A model generated the notes under the pieces. That model was not told where the DNA came from and ran no database searches. It saw only the letters and a program-made list of their open reading frames with translations. Positions 27,068 to 35,477 of a DNA stretch of 64,000 nucleotides are shown one piece after another. Each line of letters begins with the position of its first letter. Within the stretch, counting starts at the first letter, position 1. A program made the position numbers and the translations under genes. The stretch is taken from the NCBI RefSeq assembly GCF_900141985.1, contig NZ_FQZK01000009.1, positions 62,001-126,000 on the forward strand, given 5' to 3'. The DNA comes from Nocardiopsis flavescens (GTDB lineage Bacteria > Actinomycetota > Actinomycetes > Streptosporangiales > Streptosporangiaceae).

Positions 27068-28108
27068 GTGGCACGCACGGGGGCCGCACCGGGCCGGGGA
27101 CGGCTGCGCGCCGCGTGGACGCTGGCGCTGCTGGTCACGCTCTGCGCCGAGCTGACCTTCACGGCGGTCGCCGTGCCCGAGGCCTGGCTGCTCCTGCCGC
27201 TGCTCCTGGTGATGTACGGGGCCGGGGTCCTGGTGGTGCGGGAGGCGGTCGTGCGCTCCGGGGCGGGCTGGCCCGGCCTGGTGCTGCTCGGCCTGGCCTA
27301 CCAGCTGGCAGAGGACGGGATCGGCCTCCAGGCCCTGACCAGCCCCCGGATCTACGGCGCGGCCGACTGGGGGTGGCGGGCGCTCGGGGCGAACTGGACC
27401 TACTGGGAGTCCCAGATCGGGGTGCACGTGGTCTTCAGCGTGCTCGTTCCGGTGATGCTCGCCGACCTGCTCTTCCCGGACCACCGCGACCGCCCGTACC
27501 TGCGCACCGGCGGCCTCGCCGGGGTCGGCGCGCTGGCGGTGGTCGGTGTCCTGGGCCTGCGGGTCTTCATCTCGGGCACCGAGGACCCCGGCTACCTGGC
27601 CCCGTGGGGCTGGACCGCTGGCTTCCTCGCCGCCATCGCCGTACTGGCCGTCCTGGCGCTGCGCGTGGCGCCCCGTCTCACACCGCCGGCGCCCGCCCCG
27701 CCGGGGTCCGCGCCGGCCCCGCCCGCGGTCGGCCTCGCGGCGGGGGCGGCGACCGCGCTGTTCCTGGTCCTGCTGCTGCCCCTGGGGCTGGGGCCCGTGA
27801 CGGTGTTCGGCGGCGTCCTCCCGCCACCGGTCCCGCCGGCCCTCGCCGCCGCGGTGGCGCTCGCCTCCGGCCTGGCGGTCCTGCGCTGGCGCGGGGCGCC
27901 GGACTGGGGCGACCGGCACCGGATCTGGCTCGCCGGCGGCATCCTGGTGGGCCACACCGCGTTCATGATGCCCGGTTCGGCGGTCACCGCCGCGCTGGGC
28001 GCCGTGACCATCGTCGCGGAGGTGGTCCTGCTGGCGCTGCTGGCCCGGCACGTCGCCCGGCGGGGGAGCGCGGGCACCGTGTCCGGTGCGGACCCGTACC
28101 GGCGCTGA
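27068..28108 (+). CDS. Polytopic membrane protein
   Basis: A 346-residue integral membrane protein with about nine hydrophobic segments (e.g. WLLLPLLLVMYGAGVLVV, VGALAVVGVLGLRVFI, FLAAIAVLAVLALRVA, AAATALFLVLLLPLGLG-like regions) and a short Pro-rich cytoplasmic loop. Conserved-looking loop text includes AYQLAEDGIGLQALTSPRIYG and NWTYWESQIGVHVVF. GTG 27068 is chosen because AGAGGAG precedes it; an earlier GTG at 27008 overlaps the VOC stop and would add 20 basic residues. I do not recognise a transporter family. Third gene downstream of the GntR-TetR regulator, ending at a strong bidirectional hairpin. Confidence 0.8.
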   Translation: MARTGAAPGRGRLRAAWTLALLVTLCAELTFTAVAVPEAWLLLPLLLVMYGAGVLVVREAVVRSGAGWPGLVLLGLAYQLAEDGIGLQALTSPRIYGAADWGWRALGANWTYWESQIGVHVVFSVLVPVMLADLLFPDHRDRPYLRTGGLAGVGALAVVGVLGLRVFISGTEDPGYLAPWGWTAGFLAAIAVLAVLALRVAPRLTPPAPAPPGSAPAPPAVGLAAGAATALFLVLLLPLGLGPVTVFGGVLPPPVPPALAAAVALASGLAVLRWRGAPDWGDRHRIWLAGGILVGHTAFMMPGSAVTAALGAVTIVAEVVLLALLARHVARRGSAGTVSGADPYRR

Positions 28109-28118
28109 CCCCGCCCGC

Positions 28119-28157
28119 GGCCCCGGGGGTCCGCACGCCGCGCGGGCCCCCGGGGCC
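28119..28157. terminator. Bidirectional terminator hairpin
   Basis: GGCCCCGGGGG (28119-28129) pairs perfectly with CCCCCGGGGCC (28147-28157), extendable by three more pairs including one G-U. It sits between convergent genes ending at 28108 and 28159 and can serve both. Confidence 0.8.
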
Positions 28158-28158
28158 C

Positions 28159-28623
28159 TCAGCCCGCCAAAATCTGCGGGGAGAGGGCCCTGAGCATCCC
28201 CCGCGCCCAGCGCATCCGGCGGACCGAGCGGGGCGCGCACCGCCGGGTGACCTCGATCAGACCGGAGTCCCCGACGACCCGGGCCCCCTGCCCGAGCAGG
28301 TCCCAGTCCAGCGCCACCCCCGCGCTCATCCGGTACAGCCGCCTCAGGTCCGCCAGCAGCAGCAGGTCCGCGTCGGACTCCTCCCCGGGGAGTTCACGCC
28401 CCTCCCCGGACGGTTCGGGGGATCCCGGCCCGTCGGGCTCCACCCCGTAACGGGGCGCGATCCCGGCGATCGTGAGCACGTGGTCCCGGGACCACGCCGC
28501 CAGGTCCCCGGCCACGTGGCGGACCTCGTGCTCCTGCGGGTGCCGGCCGGCCACCCGCAGGAACTCGGCGGACAGGGCGCTCTCCGAGCGGTGCAGTTCC
28601 CGCAGGGCGACTCCGATCCTCAT
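28159..28623 (-). CDS. Small helical partner protein of the molybdoenzyme (154 aa)
   Basis: A 154-residue soluble protein, mostly helical: MRIGVALRELHRSESALSAEF, HPQEHEVRHVAGDLAAWSRDHVLTIAG with several His residues, an acidic Pro-rich loop, then SDADLLLLADLRRLYRMSAGVALDWDLLGQGARVVGD. The His/Glu pattern of the first two helices recalls ferritin-like bundles but I cannot name a family. ATG 28623 overlaps the molybdoenzyme stop (ATGA), implying translational coupling and probably a shared complex or maturation role (inference). Confidence 0.78.
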   Translation of the reverse strand: MRIGVALRELHRSESALSAEFLRVAGRHPQEHEVRHVAGDLAAWSRDHVLTIAGIAPRYGVEPDGPGSPEPSGEGRELPGEESDADLLLLADLRRLYRMSAGVALDWDLLGQGARVVGDSGLIEVTRRCAPRSVRRMRWARGMLRALSPQILAG

Positions 28624-31073
28624 CGCGTCCCTCCCCCGGGGTACGTCTCCCGGGTGTCCGGTTCGCCCCGCGTGCGCGCCACCTCCGCGCCGACGGGGGC
28701 GGACGCGGTCGTCGTGGGCGCCGGGGACGGCCGTCCGTCGCCCGGCCCCAGGGCGCGCAGCCGCGCGGCCGCGGTCTTGTACAGGGGCTGCTTGGACACG
28801 GGGTCCCAGTCGGTGGCGGACAGCTCGTTGGCGGCCCGTCCCCCGGCCCCGCCGGCGTCCGGCGCGCCGGTGTCCCAGTAGCCGTAGTGGAAGGGGACGA
28901 ACAGGACCCCGGGGCGGATCCCGCTGACCCTGGCGCGGGCGACGACCGCCCCGCGCGCCGAACGGACCTCCACCGGATCGCCCTCGGCGATCCCCGCCTC
29001 CCGCGCGTCGGAGGCGGAGACCTCCACCCATACCTCGGGGGCGGCCCGCTGGAGCTCGGGTGCGCGCGCCGTCTTGGTGCGCGTGTGGAAGTGGTAGAGC
29101 GTGCGGCCGGTGATCAGAGTGAAGGGGTACTCCCCGCTCGGCTCCTCGTGCGGTGCGACGTACTCCGCCGCCTTGATCATCGCCAGCCCCCCGGGGTTGG
29201 CGGCGCGGTACTCGGCCTCCTCCAGCGGCGCCCCCGTGACGAGGTCGCGGCCGTAGCTCTCGCACTCCTCGGGGGAGGCCCAGAACCGGCCGTCCGCGTA
29301 GAGCCGCTCGGTGCCCTCCGGGCGGTCCGCGTCGCAGGGCCACTGGATGCCGCCGGCGTCGCGCAGGAGGTCGTAGGTGAGGCCGGAGTAGTCACAGGGG
29401 CGGCCCGCACCCGCCCGCTTCCAGGCCTCGAAGGCCGAGGCGGGGTCGTGCCACTGGGGGAAGGGCCGCCCGTCCCTGTCCCGGAAGCCCATGCGCCGCG
29501 CGTAGTCCAGGAAGATGTCGAGGTCCGGCCGCGCCTGGCCGGGCGGCTCCACGGCCTTCTCGGACAGGTGCACGGTGCGGTCGCTGTTGGTGAACGTCCC
29601 GGTCTTCTCCCCCCAGGTCGCCGCGGGCAGCACCACGTCGGCGAGTTCCGCCGTCTCTGTCATGAAGACGTCCTGCACCACGAGGAACAGGTCCCGGTGC
29701 GCGAGGACCTCGCGGATCCTGCGCAGTTCGGGCAGTGACACCGCCGGGTTGGTCGCACTGACCCAGAGGAAGCGGATCGAGCCCTTCTCCGCGTAGCGCA
29801 TGATCTGCATGGCGTGCGTGGGCGGGGCGTAGTGCGGGATCCGCGCCGGGTCCAGGTTCCAGGCCGCGGCGAGGTCGGCGACGTGCCGGTCGTTGTTCCA
29901 GTTGCGGAACCCCGTCATGTCGCCGTCCGCACCGCACTCGCGGGTGTTCTCCGCGGTGGGCTGGCCGTTCATCTGGAGCACGCCCGCCCCGGGGCGGCCC
30001 AGCATGCCGCGCAGCAGGTGGACGTTGTTGACCTGCACCGCGGCGGCGGTGGCCTGGTTCGACTGGTAGAAGCCCTGGAGCACGGTCGACAGCAGCCGCT
30101 CGGCGCCGCCCAGCAGTGCGGCGGCCTCCCGGATGCCCTGCGCGGGCAGGTCGCAGATCTCGGCGGCGCGCTCGGGCGGGTAGTCGGCCGTCAGCCGGAC
30201 CAGCTCCCCGTAACCGACGGTGTGGGCCTCCACGTAGGCGTGGTCCACCCGGTCGGTCCGGATGAGCTCGTGCAGGATCGCGTTCATGAGGGCCACGTTG
30301 GTGCCCGGACGCGGAGCCAGGTGCAGTGCCGCCTCCCGGGCCACCGGTGTCGGCCGGGGGTCCACGCACAGCAGCCGGGGCGGGTTCGGCCCGGCCAGCC
30401 GGTCCAGGACCCGGGTCCACAGCACCGCCTGCGTCTCGGCCATGTTGTGGCCGTACAGCGCTATGACGTCGGCGTGGTCGATGTCGGCGTAGGAGCCCGG
30501 CTGCCCGTCGCAGCCGAAGGACTCCTTCAGGGCGGCGGCGGCCGTGGCCGTGCACAGCCGCGTGTTGCCGTCCAGGTGGTTGGTCCCGATCGCCCCGTGG
30601 CAGAGGGCGGCGAGGGTGTGGTATTCCTCCAGGAACAGCTGGCCGCTGGTGTAGAAGCCCAGGGCGGAGGGGCCCCGCTCGTCGAGCAGCCCCCTGCTGC
30701 GTTCCACCACGAGGTCCATCGCGGTGTCCCAGTCCGTCTCGACCAGCTCCCCGCCGCGGCGCACGAGCGGTCGGGTGAGGCGGTCGGGGGAGTGGCCGGC
30801 CTGCCAGCCGTAGAGGTCCTTGGGGTCCAGGCGCCCCCGGTTCACCCGGTCCTCCGCGCGGCCCCGCACCCCGACGATCCGGCCGTCCTTGACCGCGATG
30901 TCCATCGCGTCGCCGTTGGAGTGCAGGAGCGACGCGGACCGGACCCACCGGTCGACCTGGTCGGGTTCCACGCCCTCGGCGAGGTGGAGGTCGACCCTCG
31001 CCGGCCACGGATCGCCCGGACCGTAGGGGGTCCGTGTCCCCCAGGGCTCGGCTATCGGATCCCTCGACGGCAC
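28620..31073 (-). CDS. Molybdopterin oxidoreductase lacking the N-terminal Fe-S cysteines
   Basis: An 817-residue member of the bis-MGD molybdoenzyme (DMSO reductase) superfamily, close to assimilatory nitrate reductase/formate dehydrogenase-like proteins. Recognisable blocks are RLTRPLVRRGGELVETDWDTAMDLV, NTRLCTATAAAALKESFGCDGQPGSYADID, NQATAAAVQVNNVHLLRGMLGRPGAGVLQMNGQPTAENTRE, WGEKTGTFTNSDRTVH and the C-terminal molydop_binding domain (LITGRTLYHFHTRTKT). The usual CxxCxxxC ahead of the DIAVKDGRIVGVRG segment is replaced by Ser, His and Asp (SASLLHSNGDAMDIAV), so the first 4Fe-4S cluster should be absent. Cytoplasmic: no signal peptide. GTG 31073; substrate unknown. Confidence 0.9.
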   Translation of the reverse strand: MPSRDPIAEPWGTRTPYGPGDPWPARVDLHLAEGVEPDQVDRWVRSASLLHSNGDAMDIAVKDGRIVGVRGRAEDRVNRGRLDPKDLYGWQAGHSPDRLTRPLVRRGGELVETDWDTAMDLVVERSRGLLDERGPSALGFYTSGQLFLEEYHTLAALCHGAIGTNHLDGNTRLCTATAAAALKESFGCDGQPGSYADIDHADVIALYGHNMAETQAVLWTRVLDRLAGPNPPRLLCVDPRPTPVAREAALHLAPRPGTNVALMNAILHELIRTDRVDHAYVEAHTVGYGELVRLTADYPPERAAEICDLPAQGIREAAALLGGAERLLSTVLQGFYQSNQATAAAVQVNNVHLLRGMLGRPGAGVLQMNGQPTAENTRECGADGDMTGFRNWNNDRHVADLAAAWNLDPARIPHYAPPTHAMQIMRYAEKGSIRFLWVSATNPAVSLPELRRIREVLAHRDLFLVVQDVFMTETAELADVVLPAATWGEKTGTFTNSDRTVHLSEKAVEPPGQARPDLDIFLDYARRMGFRDRDGRPFPQWHDPASAFEAWKRAGAGRPCDYSGLTYDLLRDAGGIQWPCDADRPEGTERLYADGRFWASPEECESYGRDLVTGAPLEEAEYRAANPGGLAMIKAAEYVAPHEEPSGEYPFTLITGRTLYHFHTRTKTARAPELQRAAPEVWVEVSASDAREAGIAEGDPVEVRSARGAVVARARVSGIRPGVLFVPFHYGYWDTGAPDAGGAGGRAANELSATDWDPVSKQPLYKTAAARLRALGPGDGRPSPAPTTTASAPVGAEVARTRGEPDTRETYPGGGTR

Positions 31074-31325
31074 AGGAGACCACCCCTCTCGTCACGGCGC
31101 GGCGCGGACGCCGCCCCCGGCGCGCCGGGCGGCCGATACCGGCCGTCCGGCCCGGACAGATGGCAGACAGTATGGGTGCTGACCTGCGAAAAAACGGGCG
31201 GCACACGCGGGCCGGTGCGAGAGGGGGAGGGTCCGGCGGCGGTTTCGCCGACCCGGCCCACGGGTCCAGCCCGACGGGAGGGCGCGGCGGGGCGCGCGGG
31301 CCGGGAGGCCCCGGACACGAAAGAA

Positions 31326-31365
31326 CCCGGGGCCCCTCCCGTTTGCGCGTGGGAGAGGCCCCGGG
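31326..31365 (-). terminator. Terminator downstream of tRNA-Ser
   Basis: Arms 31326-31340 and 31351-31365 pair over 15 bp with one mismatch, followed on the minus strand by TTCTTTCG. It lies just after the tRNA 3' end. The rest of the 300-bp space to 31074 holds no gene and presumably the molybdoenzyme promoter. Confidence 0.8.
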
Positions 31366-31373
31366 CCGTAGCG

Positions 31374-31462
31374 CGGAGGATCGGGGATTTGAACCCCGGA
31401 TGGGCGTAAACCCAAACCGCATTAGCAGTGCGGCGCCATAGACCTGACTAGGCGAATCCTCC
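31374..31462 (-). tRNA. tRNA-Ser (GCT)
   Basis: The minus strand folds as a class II tRNA: acceptor GGAGGAT/ATCCTCC, anticodon stem CCGCA/TGCGG around loop CTGCTAA with anticodon GCT, a long variable arm (GGGTTTACGCCC), and T arm CGGGGTTCAAATCCCCG. Discriminator base G. The CCA end is not encoded. Decodes AGC/AGU serine codons. Confidence 0.97.
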
Positions 31463-31551
31463 TGGCTGCCACAAGGGTACAGACACGGGGGCCCGCTGTG
31501 CAAAACGAATGCCGCGAGGGGTCGGTCCCACCGCCCCGCGGGCCGTCCGTG

Positions 31552-32070
31552 TCAGCCGGTGGTGCGCTCGATGATGAGGTCGGCGTCGCGCCGCAGCCGG
31601 TGTACGGCGCGGGAGAGGGTGCTCTTGACCGTGCCCAGGGTCACGCCCATGCGCTCGGCGATCTGGGCCTCGGTGAGGTCGTCGTAGTAGCGGAGGATGA
31701 CCGTGGTGCGCTGGCGCGGGGGGAGCCGGTCGATGGACCGGCGCACCACGTCGGCGAGGTCGCTGCGCCAGGTGGGGTCGTCCACCCGCTGCTCGGGGAT
31801 CTCGTCGGTGGGGTAGACCTCCAGGCGGTTGCGCCGCCACTCGGAGATGCGCGCGTTGACCATGGCCCGGCGCACGTACCCGTCGCGGGCGCGCGGGTCG
31901 TTGATGCGGTCCCAGGACAGGAAGGTCTTGACCAGGGCGGCCTGGAGCAGGTCCTCGGCGTCGTTGTGGCTGCCGGTGATCGAGCGGGCCATGCGCAGCA
32001 GCGCGGGGCCGCGCTCGGCGACGTAGCTGCTGAACTCCTCGTACCGGGGCGTCTGCTTGGTGCCGGCCAC
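31552..32070 (-). CDS. SigE-family (ECF-like) RNA polymerase sigma factor
   Basis: A 172-residue sigma factor with region 2 (YEEFSSYVAERGPALLRMARSITGSHNDAEDLLQAALVKTFLSWDRI) and region 4 (LPPRQRTTVILRYYDDLTEAQIAERMGVTLGTVKSTLSRAVHRLR). It lacks regions 1.1 and 3, so belongs to the actinobacterial SigE/SigJ-type ECF subfamily that mostly responds to envelope or developmental signals. No anti-sigma gene is adjacent. It is divergent from a gene pair encoding a Cys-rich protein and a MauE-like membrane protein, which it might control. Confidence 0.93.
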   Translation of the reverse strand: MAGTKQTPRYEEFSSYVAERGPALLRMARSITGSHNDAEDLLQAALVKTFLSWDRINDPRARDGYVRRAMVNARISEWRRNRLEVYPTDEIPEQRVDDPTWRSDLADVVRRSIDRLPPRQRTTVILRYYDDLTEAQIAERMGVTLGTVKSTLSRAVHRLRRDADLIIERTTG

Positions 32071-32432
32071 ACGACCACCGCCCTTCGCCCTGCTCGGAAA
32101 CGGCTTGTGGCCTCAACTCTCACACAAAGAGCGCAAACTGCCGGGAACCTGTGCCCCACGCGCCGACAAACGGCGCGATGGGGACATCGCGTTCACCGCC
32201 GGGTGCGGTGCCGGGGGTCGAGCGGGGTGGGAGTAGGGGTTTCTCTTGGCAGGCGGTTGGCGCGGATTTCTACTTTGATCACATAGAGTGTCTTTTTTGT
32301 CGCCCTCGGCAATGCCCGGGGCATGCGGGCGACATGAACCGCCGCGTTGCGGCGTGTGCGCCGCCGGTCGGCCCGTCGATCGGCAGAATGGTCACCGTAG
32401 GACGAGTCGGGCGACAGGGGGACGCGAACGAC
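32071..32432. promoter_or_regulatory. Divergent intergenic region between sigma factor and Cys-rich gene
   Basis: Non-coding. The segment 32255-32305 (TTTCTACTTTGATCACATAG and neighbours) is unusually A/T-rich and is the likely rightward promoter. The frame of the downstream gene stays open through this region but the translation looks non-coding before ATG 32433. I see no clear operator. Confidence 0.35.
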
Positions 32433-33404
32433 ATGTCAGTGATCACGGACAAACACCGAAGTCGCGCGCGGTTCACCGCAGCGCTCCTGGGTCCCGCGGC
32501 CGTGCCCGAGCCCACGCCGCCCAGCACCCGGGTGGCCCGCGGCGTCGTCGTCGACGCCACCTCCGACATGCTCTGCCTGGCCACGCCCGCGGGGGAGGAG
32601 CGCTTCCTCTACGAACGCGTCACCTCCTTCTGGCGCGGCGGCGAGGCCCAGGCCTCCGAACTGCGCCCCGGGGACGACGCCGTCGTCCTGTGCTCGCACG
32701 ACGGCCGGCTGGTCGCCGAGCGCGTCTGGGCGCAGGCCGCGCGCGCCACCGGCGTCATCACCGCGCGCCACGACGACACCCTGGAGATCGACCCCGGGCA
32801 CGGCCGTCCCCGCCTCACCGTGGTCATCCCCTACCGCACCTCGGGCCGCATCACCGTGCGCCACCCCAGGCTGGAGCCGGGGTACCTGTTCGACGCCGTC
32901 GGCGTCTGGCGCGAGGGGGCCGTCTGGACGGTGCGCCCGGCCACGACCCAGCCGCCCTACCCGCTGGCCGCCACGCCCCGGCGTCCGCCCGCGCAGCGGT
33001 ACTCCGGCACCCTGAACGGCATCGCCACCTGGTACGACCCGGCCTGGGGGCGCGCGCCGCACCTGGACCCGCGCGCGCAGGCCACGGGCCTGGCCTACCC
33101 GGCGATCGACCGCGCCGGCCACACCGGGGAGTGCGACCGGCGCACCTCCTGCGTGCCGTTGCCGCTGCTGTCCACCGGGGCCGTGGTGAGCCTGCGCAAC
33201 GACTGCACGCGCGCGTCCGCCGCCCTGCCCGTCATCGACTGCGCCGCGGCCGACAGCTGGCCGTGCGACCTGTGCCCCGCCTGCGGGGGACAGGGCGCCG
33301 GGCGCCTGGCCTCCCTCACCATGACCTCCTTCGTCGCCCTGGGCGGGCGGCTGGAGGACGGCTGCTTCAACGCGACCGTCACGGTCCACAACGGAGAGGT
33401 GTGA
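32433..33404 (+). CDS. Cys-rich protein with double-psi beta-barrel-like C-terminus
   Basis: A 323-residue protein in two parts. Residues 1-150 contain small beta-rich segments (RVARGVVVDATSDMLCLATPAGEERFLY, TGVITARHDDTLEIDPGHGRP). Residues 185-323 start YSGTLNGIATWYDPAWGRAP and include LPLLSTGAVVSLRNDCTRASAALPVIDC, a pattern like RlpA/double-psi barrels, plus eight or more cysteines including WPCDLCPACGGQ. No signal peptide is seen with the chosen ATG (32433). A MauE-like thiol-redox membrane protein is encoded directly downstream, suggesting a disulphide- or metal-linked function. Tentative assignment. Confidence 0.7.
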   Translation: MSVITDKHRSRARFTAALLGPAAVPEPTPPSTRVARGVVVDATSDMLCLATPAGEERFLYERVTSFWRGGEAQASELRPGDDAVVLCSHDGRLVAERVWAQAARATGVITARHDDTLEIDPGHGRPRLTVVIPYRTSGRITVRHPRLEPGYLFDAVGVWREGAVWTVRPATTQPPYPLAATPRRPPAQRYSGTLNGIATWYDPAWGRAPHLDPRAQATGLAYPAIDRAGHTGECDRRTSCVPLPLLSTGAVVSLRNDCTRASAALPVIDCAAADSWPCDLCPACGGQGAGRLASLTMTSFVALGGRLEDGCFNATVTVHNGEV

Positions 33405-33405
33405 C

Positions 33406-34416
33406 ATGGCGTCGGAGATCTGGGAGGCGCTGAGGGAGGTCCAGCTGCCGCTCCTGGCGGTGCTGCTCCTGTTCGGCGCGTTCGCCAAGCTCGGGTCCCG
33501 GGACGCGTCCTCGGGGCTGTCGGTTCTGCTCCCGGCGCGCCTGCACAGGCCCGCCGCGAGGGGCACCGGCGTGCTGGAGGCCGCACTGGCGGCGGGCCTG
33601 GTCCTGCTCTCCGGGGTGCCCGGAGAGGCGGCCCGGCTGCTCACCGCCCTGGTGTTCGCCGCGTCCGTCGCCGTCCTGCTGCTGGTCCGCCGCCGCGACC
33701 CGGAGGCGGGCTGCGGCTGCTTCGGCGGACTCAGCCGCGCGCCCATCGGATGGCGCACCCTGGTCCGGGCCGGGCTGCTCTCGGCCGCGGCGCTGGCCAC
33801 CCTGGGCCTGGAGCCGGCCGGCTGGCAGGTGCTCGCGGGCCCGGGCCCGGTGCACGCGGCGGTGCTCGCCGCCGAACTGCTCGTGCTGGCCCTGCTCAGC
33901 CCCGAACTGCGCGAGGCCGCCGCCCGGCTGCGCCACCGCGAGCCCTGCGAGCTGCGGGAGGTGTCCGAGCGCTCGGTCGCGCGCAGGCTCCGCGCCAGCG
34001 ACGTGTGGCGCACCAACAGCCCCCTGCTGCTGGGCACCGAGCCGCTCGACGTCTGGCGCCACGGCTGCCACCGCTTCCTGCGCTACGACGGGATGCGGCA
34101 CGGCACGCGCGTGGACGTGGTGTTCTCGGTGCGCGTCGGCGGGCCGCGGCGCACCGCCGTGCGCGCGGCCGTCGTGGCCCGGGACAGCGGCGCGTCCGTG
34201 GCGTCCTTCGGCACGGTGTCCGCCCGCGCGCTCCAGGGGCCGCCGCGCCGTCTGCCCGCCCCGCGCCGGGCGGCGCTCCTGGACGACCGGCGGCGCGACG
34301 AGGCCCGTGAGGCGGCGACCCTGGGCGAGGCCAGGGAACACCCCTCGGCGCGCTCCGACGCCTGGCCCAGCGAGGACCTGGAGGCCGAGGCGACCGGCGG
34401 CCGCGGCGGGGCCTAG
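33406..34416 (+). CDS. MauE/DoxX-like membrane protein
   Basis: A 336-residue protein whose first 180 residues form four or five membrane segments of the MauE type (LPLLAVLLLFGAFAKLGS, GVLEAALAAGLVLLSG, LLTALVFAASVAVLLLV) with the family's GCGCFGGL cysteine motif. In the methylamine system MauE supports disulphide formation in periplasmic proteins; relatives act in thiol redox. The rest is a soluble, Arg-rich cytoplasmic region (ELREVSERSVARRLRASDVWRTNSP, RTAVRAAVVARDSGASVASFG) of unknown role. The start is one base after the upstream stop, so the pair is an operon. Confidence 0.85.
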   Translation: MASEIWEALREVQLPLLAVLLLFGAFAKLGSRDASSGLSVLLPARLHRPAARGTGVLEAALAAGLVLLSGVPGEAARLLTALVFAASVAVLLLVRRRDPEAGCGCFGGLSRAPIGWRTLVRAGLLSAAALATLGLEPAGWQVLAGPGPVHAAVLAAELLVLALLSPELREAAARLRHREPCELREVSERSVARRLRASDVWRTNSPLLLGTEPLDVWRHGCHRFLRYDGMRHGTRVDVVFSVRVGGPRRTAVRAAVVARDSGASVASFGTVSARALQGPPRRLPAPRRAALLDDRRRDEAREAATLGEAREHPSARSDAWPSEDLEAEATGGRGGA

Positions 34417-34430
34417 GACCCGCTCTCCCG

Positions 34431-34458
34431 GCCGCCCTCCCGCACCACCGGGGGCGGC
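34431..34458. terminator. Hairpin between convergent genes
   Basis: GCCGCC (34431-34436) plus CCCG pairs with CGGG and GGCGGC (ending 34458) around a 6-nt loop with a small bulge, just after the MauE-like stop. The remainder to 34602 is G/C-rich without features. Confidence 0.5.
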
Positions 34459-34601
34459 CGTCCGGGCGCCGGCGGGGATCGGACGGCCCGCGCCGGCGGG
34501 GCCTTGGCGGAGTCCGCGGTCCCCGCCGCCCGTGGGCGGGGGCCGCGGAAGCGGGCCGCGGCGGGCGGCCGGGGCACGGCGGCGGCGCACGGGAGCACGG
34601 G

Positions 34602-35369
34602 CTAGCCCAGCTTGTCCTGCTGGCGCTCCACGGAGGCGCGGGTGAACTCCACCAGCATCTCCTTGTAGTCCTCCAGGGCCCCCGGGCCCATGATCGACGT
34701 GGTGCCGACCAGGTCGCCGTTGCGGTACATGACGCTGTACATGTGGTTGCTCTCGCCGTCGGTGTCCACGTCGACGGCGAAGCCGCGCGACTCGTCGCCC
34801 AGCGCGGGCAGCCCGGAGAGGTCGCGCACCTCGTAGCCGGAGGAGGTCCCGTCCTCGTAGGTCGCGGTGTAGGTGGCGCAGTCGGCGGGCGGACGCGAGG
34901 AGACCGCCGAGGCCGCCCCCTCCTCGTCCAGCCGGACCAGGAGGTGGGTGAGGGAGCCCCGGTCCCACTCGTAGGAGGTGAGGGACGCGGGGGCCCCCTG
35001 GACGGCCTCGGCGTCGGCCCACCGGTTGGCGGCGTCCAGGCAGTCGGGCTTGTCGATCTCGGTGGAGGCCCGCACCTGCTCGCTGTACTGCACGGTGACC
35101 AGCTCGGAGTAGACGCCCGCCTCGCTGCCCTCGGGCATGATCTCGGCGCCCTCGAACGAGAGGAGCTGGGACTCGTGGAGCAGCGCGGCCTCCTCGGCCG
35201 CCTCACCGGTGCCTTCCCCGGTGGGGCCTCCGCAGGCGCTCAGCGCGAGGACGACGGGCAGCCCCGCAAGGAGGACCGATGATCGGACGGCCCTCCGGCC
35301 GTTGCCGCGAAAGCGGCTCTGACCAGCGGTGATCCGAGCCGTTATGGCGGTTTCCGGACGCGAGCGCAT
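34602..35369 (-). CDS. Secreted lipoprotein
   Basis: A 255-residue protein with a basic n-region, hydrophobic core and lipobox (SVLLAGLPVVLALSAC), so lipid-anchored at Cys47 on the outer membrane face. The mature part is acidic at first (GEAAEEAALLHESQLLSFEGAEIMPEG) then shows SELVTVQYSEQVRASTEIDKPDCLDAANRWADAEAV and a second Cys in PPADCATYTATYEDG, reminiscent of sensor-like domains found in mycobacterial PknH and other lipoproteins. ATG 35369 is preceded by GAGGAGA. It is divergent from the hisC-like gene. Function unknown. Confidence 0.85.
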   Translation of the reverse strand: MRSRPETAITARITAGQSRFRGNGRRAVRSSVLLAGLPVVLALSACGGPTGEGTGEAAEEAALLHESQLLSFEGAEIMPEGSEAGVYSELVTVQYSEQVRASTEIDKPDCLDAANRWADAEAVQGAPASLTSYEWDRGSLTHLLVRLDEEGAASAVSSRPPADCATYTATYEDGTSSGYEVRDLSGLPALGDESRGFAVDVDTDGESNHMYSVMYRNGDLVGTTSIMGPGALEDYKEMLVEFTRASVERQQDKLG

Positions 35370-35477
35370 GGTGTTGTCTCCTCGTTTGTGCGATATTTCC
35401 GCTGGGAGCGGTGACCGGCCCGGACATGCTGTAGCTGAGCGTGCCGCCGGGTTAGCACAAAGTATTGAGGAAGGACA

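Noticed and set aside
31194..31325. A second tRNA or small RNA next to tRNA-Ser
   Set aside because: No cloverleaf can be drawn; only G/C-rich spacer and the terminator are visible.
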